The translations under genes and the position numbers were made by a program. Under the pieces are notes generated by a model, which made no database searches, had not been told where the DNA came from, and was given only the letters and a program-made list of their open reading frames with translations. Shown here in pieces: positions 59,101 to 64,000 of a stretch of DNA of 64,000 nucleotides. The first letter of the stretch is position 1. Every line of letters starts with the position of its first letter. This stretch comes from Favolaschia claudopus (Eukaryota > Basidiomycota > Agaricomycetes > Agaricales > Mycenaceae): NCBI GenBank assembly GCA_037176885.1, contig JAWWNJ010000004.1, positions 1,364,001 to 1,428,000 on the forward strand, read 5' to 3'.

Positions 59101-60696
59101 ATCTCTACTGTCCTCCCCTAGCTCCGGGAGCGGTTCGTCCTTTAAATTCGGAAGCGCGAACGGATCTTCAGCATTCGACCCTCCACCTGCAAAGTGTTGA
59201 AGAAGATTTGAAACTCAACAATGCATTGACTTACCACTTGGCAACGAAAACCTTGTCACGCCAATTTCGACCAGATCAGACTGAGTATGCCGTGTCGGCG
59301 CAGGCGAGGGAGAGCCGGGAAGGCGCGCCACATCCACATCAGCCATAGCGTCTTCGGTTTCTTCGTATTCCTCGTGAGCAGCTAGCCGCCGTTCAAAGTG
59401 TGTTGTGCGACCGAGCGGAGGAGAGTAGTCATCGTAATCTACAGTGCGCGGTCGCGGAGGCGTTGCGTTTCCCGCCGCGAGATCTGGGCGGGGAAGGGGC
59501 CGAGAGGGCCTGTCAGCACTGGTGAGATGGGGGGATGGGACTGAAGGCGGGTGAGTAGCATGCTCATGAAAAGCAGCAGCACGGGTCGCATGGTGTGAAC
59601 GCCCAAAGGGTACACCGTCCTCTGTATCAAGGTCTGTTGCATGGTCGTTGTCTTCGCCACGCTCGAAGGGAGACGGAGGTAACTCGAAGGTACGCGTGTG
59701 AGATGAACCAAGGTGCGATGACGGCGGCGGGGTACTTGTCCCCGAAGCCGGACCAAACATTGCGTCGACAATGCCTGTGATGCTTGCATCAGGATCCAGT
59801 TCAAGTGCGAGCGGCATTGGCGTGTCCGGAAGAAGCGAGCCGTTGAGCTCGGACAAGTCAATGCTCTCGTACGACGACTCTGAAGGTGCAGACGACTCTC
59901 CCTGAACTGGCGGGGCGAAGAACGGATCGTCATCGTCGGGAGTCGTATCTGGATCCTCGCCATAGTTGTCAACACTGTCGTCCGAAGGGTACTTGTCGTT
60001 ATCACTGAACTCGAGAACCTCGGCGCGTTCAACGAATGTCACAGTTTTCCTGCGCTCGCGACGACCGCTGAGACGCGGCCCATGCATGCGCTTCGAGACG
60101 AGTGACGAACGGCCAGGTGACGGGCCCGTGGACGGGACAGGAATACGTGAGGGGGTCGGAGGAATAGGTGGTAATGGGGGAAGCTCCGCGGGAGATTGAG
60201 GGTCCTCCTGTTGGCGGAAGGGGCTCTTTGTGACGACCTCTCTCTGCAGCAGACCTTGGAAAGTCTTGGACTGACGGCGCTCCCGCTTCAATGCGAGAGG
60301 ACGGTCGTTTTCCGCCTCTGCCTGATCATGCATACTCTGGGGTCGCGGACGCTTCTCCCCTGAGACCTGGCGGGTGGAAACGGGGAACTGGCGGGTAGAT
60401 GGGGTGGCAGGAGTGGGGATCTGGGATTTGAAGGGGGACTTTGTGACGAGATTATTGTTCCTAACATGCTTGAAGCTGGAAGAGTTGCGACGAGCGATGT
60501 CGGGAGGGGGAGGCCTGAGGGGAGACTCGCGTTTAGATATACGCAGAGGAGAGATGTTGGGACTGGCTCTGCCATTGACGCTGTTGGCGTTCCAGGCGAT
60601 GGCAGATTCGCGGAGGATATTTGTCTTGAATGGATCTGGAGAGTTTGAGAGGAGCCTGTCCCGCAGCGGCGACGCTGCCTGGCGCGGTGAGCTCAT
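56176..60696 (-). CDS. BUD4: Bud4/anillin-like septation protein with PH domain
   Basis: Cortical scaffold related to yeast Bud4/Int1 and anillins, which bind septins and organise the division site. The first exon (start MSSPRQAASPLRDRLLSNSP) is disordered and rich in SP/TP sites, with two similar TKSPFKSQ and TKSPFRQQ motifs. A long charged middle region follows (57800-58916), including a run of Arg/Glu-rich helix (EREERE-type) and SPPPPVPPKD. The C-terminal anillin-homology region starts near 57540 with KAYGKVFVKVVGVKGMHLPI and contains a Pro-rich insert (about 57020-57130). The PH domain reads HINWHKVTYFQGTLTQNGGD, WRRRQLRVIGANLVAFNDVT and FRLVFPNDQEIMFFADTDEE. The protein ends with WAELLWQRQEELSK at 56176. 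The start MSSPRQ was preferred to an in-frame upstream ATG at 60762. Confidence 0.87.
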
Positions 60697-61575
60697 CGGC
60701 GTTGTCGTGGTTGAAGTTTGGCAGGCCGTAAATAGCCAACAACAACGCGTACTCAGAGGCACGTGTTGGCGTGTGCCGCACCGCCACCGCTACTCTCGTT
60801 CGCGACCGCTCTAGTAGCCTCTACTGTACGTTACACCCAGAAGAATTTGCCCCGACGCTCCATGGAATGAAGACTTTCATACTCTTTGGCGAAAACAGCA
60901 TTTTGGTGCATGCGCGCCTCCAAAGGTATCGCCCCAATCACTTACAGTGGCCTCAGTGTGCAAAGATCCTGAGAAGTGCCGAATCCTTTGGCTTCCGGAA
61001 TGCTCGCTTGTTTAGAAAATTTTTCCCTCACAATCGGAGCCGCCGGGTTGGTCAGAGGTAACATCGCGCTTGTTAGACTCCATCTCTGCGAGACTGGACA
61101 GGACACCTCGATATACTCTACTACGTCCAGAATGACGACCTCGCGGTTCGATACCGCAATTCTGTCTCTCTGTTCCCAGCGACCTACGTGCAACTTTCTT
61201 CATCCACATGGGTGTGGGTGTATTTATGGTGAATCCTCAAAATAGGTCTCTGTTCATAACCTGCAAAGCTGCAATTCTCAAGACTTTTACTGCACTCAAC
61301 GCCAGTCTACGGCCCTCAATTTGACTCTTTTGGTTGTGCGTCAACAACGATGCAAGTCGGGGCTCAGATCCTATAACCCTAGTTTGTCTATCCTCAGCTC
61401 AACTCCGAAACAGCAAGACCGGAGCCAATCTCTGTGTATATTTATCTCTCTTCTCCTCCTCGTTCTGATAAGACTGTTGCAGCATGACCACCTGACGACG
61501 TTCATGTCTCCATTATAAAGTGCGAAAACACATACCGATTCCCTCAGGCTCCTCCTTCGGTTCCTTTCCTGCACC
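60697..61575. other. Divergent promoter region BUD4 / G1 peptidase
   Basis: 879 bp between two divergently transcribed genes. A TATAAA-type sequence occurs at 61513-61518, about 60 bp before the peptidase start. No supported gene was seen inside. Confidence 0.5.
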
Positions 61576-62570
61576 ATGTTCGCTAAGCTGCTCACCTACG
61601 CCCTCTTCGTCACCTTCGCTCTCGCGCGTCCCAATGCCCGTCTTGGTGACCGCCTCGCCCGCCGTGCAGCAGGCGTTCACACGTCGTCCCCCAAGATTCC
61701 CTCGAACGGCCCCGCAAGCTTGACGACCAACGTCACCCACGCCGAATTTAGCTCAAACTGGGCCGGCGCAGCCTTCGAGTCCCCCGCCGTCAGTACTTCT
61801 CCTTGCTGGCATTTCATCTTCACTCATCTTGTTCTGCTGTAGGGAACATTCAAGTCCGTTACAGGGACTTTCGTAGTACCCACTCCGAGAGCTCCAAGCG
61901 GTGGGTCGGGCACTTTTGCGGCATCCGCCTGGGTCGGCATCGACGGCGACACCTGTGGAAGTGCAATATTGCAAACTGGTATCGACTTTACAGTATCCGG
62001 CGGCCGAGTTTCATTCGATGGTATGTCTTTCGAAGCGCTGATTTCACGTTTTAAACAGTCGACAGCTTGGTTTGAATATTTCCCGGCCGCTGCGACCGAT
62101 TTCTCGGGGATCCCTGTATGGGAGAAAATTCTGTTGTCTCATCCGATGTCTGAACGAGTTCACCTATAGATTTCCGCTGGCAACACTATCCGGTTGACTG
62201 CGACCGTCTCGACGACCACTTCAGGTACCGTCAAGATTGAAAACCTTTCCACCGGAGTGGTATGTAAACTCACTCCGCAAAGTAACCTTCAATGACGCAG
62301 CTACCCTAGACCGTCTCGAGGGCCCTCACTTCCTCAGCGAGACTCTGCCAAGAGAATGCAGAGTGGATCGTGGAAGATTTCGAGGAAGGCAACTCTATGG
62401 TGCCTTTTGCGAACTTCGGCACCGTCACTTTCACGAACGCGGTCGCAACGGAAGCTTCTGGCAGCACCGTTGGGCCGTCGGGCGCAGTCATCATCAACAT
62501 GGAGCAGAATGGACAAGTTCTTACCTCGGTATCCACAAGTTCCTCTTCGGTCACGGTCAACCATACTTGA
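61576..62570 (+). CDS. Secreted G1 glutamic peptidase (eqolisin)
   Basis: Acid endopeptidase of family G1 (scytalidoglutamic peptidase, aspergilloglutamic peptidase), secreted and active at low pH. Five exons (61576-61788, 61843-62020, 62066-62115, 62170-62259, 62310-62570) give 263 residues. MFAKLLTYALFVTFALA is the signal peptide, followed by a short basic propeptide with a possible Kex2-like site LARR. The mature part contains FSSNWAGAAFESP, SAWVGIDGDTCGSAILQTG with the catalytic glutamine, FEYFPAAATDFSGIPISAGN and ENAEWIVEDFEEG with the catalytic glutamate. The final block is FTNAVATEASGSTVGPSGA. The fourth splice uses the second of two AG sites, because only that restores the frame. All hallmarks are intact. 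Confidence 0.93.
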
Positions 62571-62993
62571 TCTTGTACTTACTTGTCCTGCGTGTAAATT
62601 GTAAATGCATACCTGTTGGTTTGGTTATCTTAAAATGGAGGCACGCCAGCTCAGAACAGTTTTTATGTCACCCCATTATAATATGAACATTGACTGTGCG
62701 CTCACCGGAAGACATGCTGAACCTGGTCAGAATCGGTGCTCCCACAGTCTATTATACTTGAATTCAGAGAAAAATCTGGAAGTCTCTCGGATGTTGGGTT
62801 TCAGTTGTCAACTCAGTAATAACACCGGTTTCTACTGCCAACAACCTACCTTAAAGATTTGTCAGTAAGTTCTTCGCAATTTCCACAACAAGACCATCGT
62901 TACCATGGAAATTCGATCTCGACTTGACAATTTGTGACAAAAAGATTGGTACTGAGGTAAAAAAAAAACAAAAAAACTATTTCGCCGCGACAA
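62571..62993. other. Intergenic region between G1 peptidase and tRNA
   Basis: 423 bp with no gene seen. T-rich sequence on the minus strand near 62960-62977 fits the Pol III terminator of the tRNA gene. Confidence 0.5.
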
Positions 62994-63085
62994 TGACAAC
63001 AGCGAGGTTCGAACTCGCGCCCTTTCGGACTGGATGAGGAAATAGAACCTAATTCCAGCGCCTTAGACCACTCGGCCATGTTGCC
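62994..63085 (-). tRNA. tRNA-Leu(UAG) with short intron
   Basis: On the minus strand the sequence folds as a class II tRNA: acceptor GGCAACA with TGTTGTC (one G-T pair), D-stem GCC/GGC, anticodon stem CTGGA with TCCAG, T arm GCGAG-TTCGAAC-CTCGC, and discriminator A, as expected for leucine. The anticodon is TAG, followed by G37 and a 12-nt intron before A38. The variable arm TCC-GAAA-GGG is of leucine size. Mature length is 80 nt before CCA. The internal A and B boxes are good, and T runs follow as a terminator. Confidence 0.93.
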
Positions 63086-63261
63086 GTCACGGTTCACGGT
63101 TCAGAATTTGTAGAATCTCATAGGCGTAAGAACATAGGTAAAGTACCGGAGAATGACAGGAACCGGTATCAGGGCATATGTCACACATGGCCGCAGCTCC
63201 TGATCAATTTTGGGACGCGTAGAAGCCACGAAAAACCTTCTAGAAGCTGTTTGATTGAAAA

Positions 63262-63350
63262 TCTCCCGATTAGGGTTGCGATAGTTTGTTCGGCGTAGTG
63301 GCCAAACAAATGACGTAACTCCCTTTATTGATTCATCGAGTTCAAACGGT
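63262..63350 (+). repeat. tRNA-derived SINE-like element, copy 2
   Basis: Similar to the segment at 25665-25755: GATTAGGGTTGCGATA aligns with the other copy, followed by CGGCGTAGTGG (A box with one mismatch, 63291-63301), CCAAACAAA, and GTTCAAAC as a B-box-like word at 63340-63347. The A-to-B spacing matches the other copy within one base. Confidence 0.4.
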
Positions 63351-63808
63351 TGTTCACTGGCGTCGCGCCTGCATACCCGCTATCTACCTCGTCCCTCGCG
63401 AAGCGATCCGGTTAGATTTGATTACTGCCCACCCGAGTTTTAGACAAGCCGCAATGTTGTGCTGCATTCCTCTATTACAATCTCTCAGTCCCTCGTGGTA
63501 TGCTCATCTATTGGGATCAAGAAACGTTCTCGAGGAATCGAGTGGCACCGGATCCGGAAGAAAGCTGGATGCGGTAAACAAATCTAAGTGTGCTTCGACG
63601 TGTTCCCTACTTGAAGTGACTGAAGACGTTTTGCGCGAAAGTGCCTCATTTGGAAAGCACAGTACTAGTAGAATGATTGTGCCTTACTGGCAACATAGGT
63701 CGACAAAACTCAGGAAAAGGGTTAATATTATAATCTATTACATTTTGTGGCGTTTTCTTTTTCCCAACCCTCCCTATAAAGCGTCCTGGAACTTGATCTA
63801 AAAAGTGA
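63351..63808. other. Unannotated right-flank sequence
   Basis: Contains frames on both strands (for example plus 63328-63801) with no recognisable family or splice-supported model. Nothing is claimed here. Confidence 0.4.
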
Positions 63809-64000
63809 GATAATGCCCGGAAGCCCCGCTCCCTGGCCTCAAGACTCTTTCGGTGGTGGCTGAATGAAGATATTCTGCCGATACCACTCAAGCTCTGGAA
63901 GCGAGATAAGTATTGGGACAAAGAAAGTTCGGTCGATAGACCTTTTATTGAGCCTCGAATGTCATCTAGTGCACTGTTTGGCATTATGAATCCAGCTAAA
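63809..64000 (+). CDS. Possible partial ORF at right edge
   Basis: A 64-codon plus-strand frame without stop runs to the window end. It includes SRLFRWWLNEDILPIPLKLW and DRPFIEPRMSSS, which look protein-like in composition. There is no start codon in the visible part and I do not recognise a family; the extent and reality of the gene depend on sequence beyond the window. Confidence 0.2.

Overview
The window is nuclear DNA of a filamentous basidiomycete, most likely an agaricomycete. This follows from short (45-60 bp) GT-AG introns interrupting almost every gene, a trifunctional TRP1, an Slt2-type MAP kinase with the TEY motif, a DUF6533-type membrane protein, a G1 glutamic peptidase and a Bud4-like protein. 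There are no operons, and both strands are densely used. Gene models below were spliced by eye from reading frame, splice signals and family motifs, so exon edges are predictions.

Layout from left to right. At 1-5300 lie an MFS transporter running off the left edge, a PINX1/PXR1 G-patch protein and two tandem paralogous four-helix membrane proteins. At 5900-13500 lie the cell-wall-integrity MAP kinase, TRP1 and a secreted S10 serine carboxypeptidase. At 14000-17650 there is a TMEM184/DUF300 membrane protein with a long disordered tail. At 18100-26300 there is a metabolic block: two tandem aldo-keto reductases, a flavin-dependent halogenase, a poorly coding stretch with a possible P450 relic, and a small Dabb-domain protein. 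At 26600-42200 lie an asteroid-type XPG-like protein, a small unknown protein, an NAD kinase diverging from a BRCT protein, a GT17 glycosyltransferase, a bHLH factor and a coiled-coil protein. At 42800-44340 there is an apparently non-coding gene with six introns, each carrying a box C/D snoRNA-like unit. At 44450-48400 lie a YtcJ-type amidohydrolase and the splicing factor CWC26/Bud13. At 49266-54156 there is an intact Ty1/copia retrotransposon. From 54600 to the end lie a DUF6533 protein, a Bud4/anillin-like protein, a G1 peptidase, a tRNA-Leu(UAG) and SINE-like debris.

The most interesting region is the multi-snoRNA host gene. Three of its introns carry 11-12 nt perfect antisense matches to strongly conserved rRNA segments (rRNA sequences recalled, not searched). 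Two neighbouring introns carry an ungapped, diverged duplicate pair of one unit whose target I do not recognise. The copia element has identical 226-bp LTRs, a perfect 5-bp target-site duplication and a single uninterrupted 1441-codon frame. Its primer-binding site is complementary to the anticodon arm of initiator tRNA-Met, the half-tRNA priming known for Drosophila copia. The AKR-AKR-halogenase block, with a Dabb protein nearby, could be a small tailoring cluster, but no backbone synthase lies in the window.
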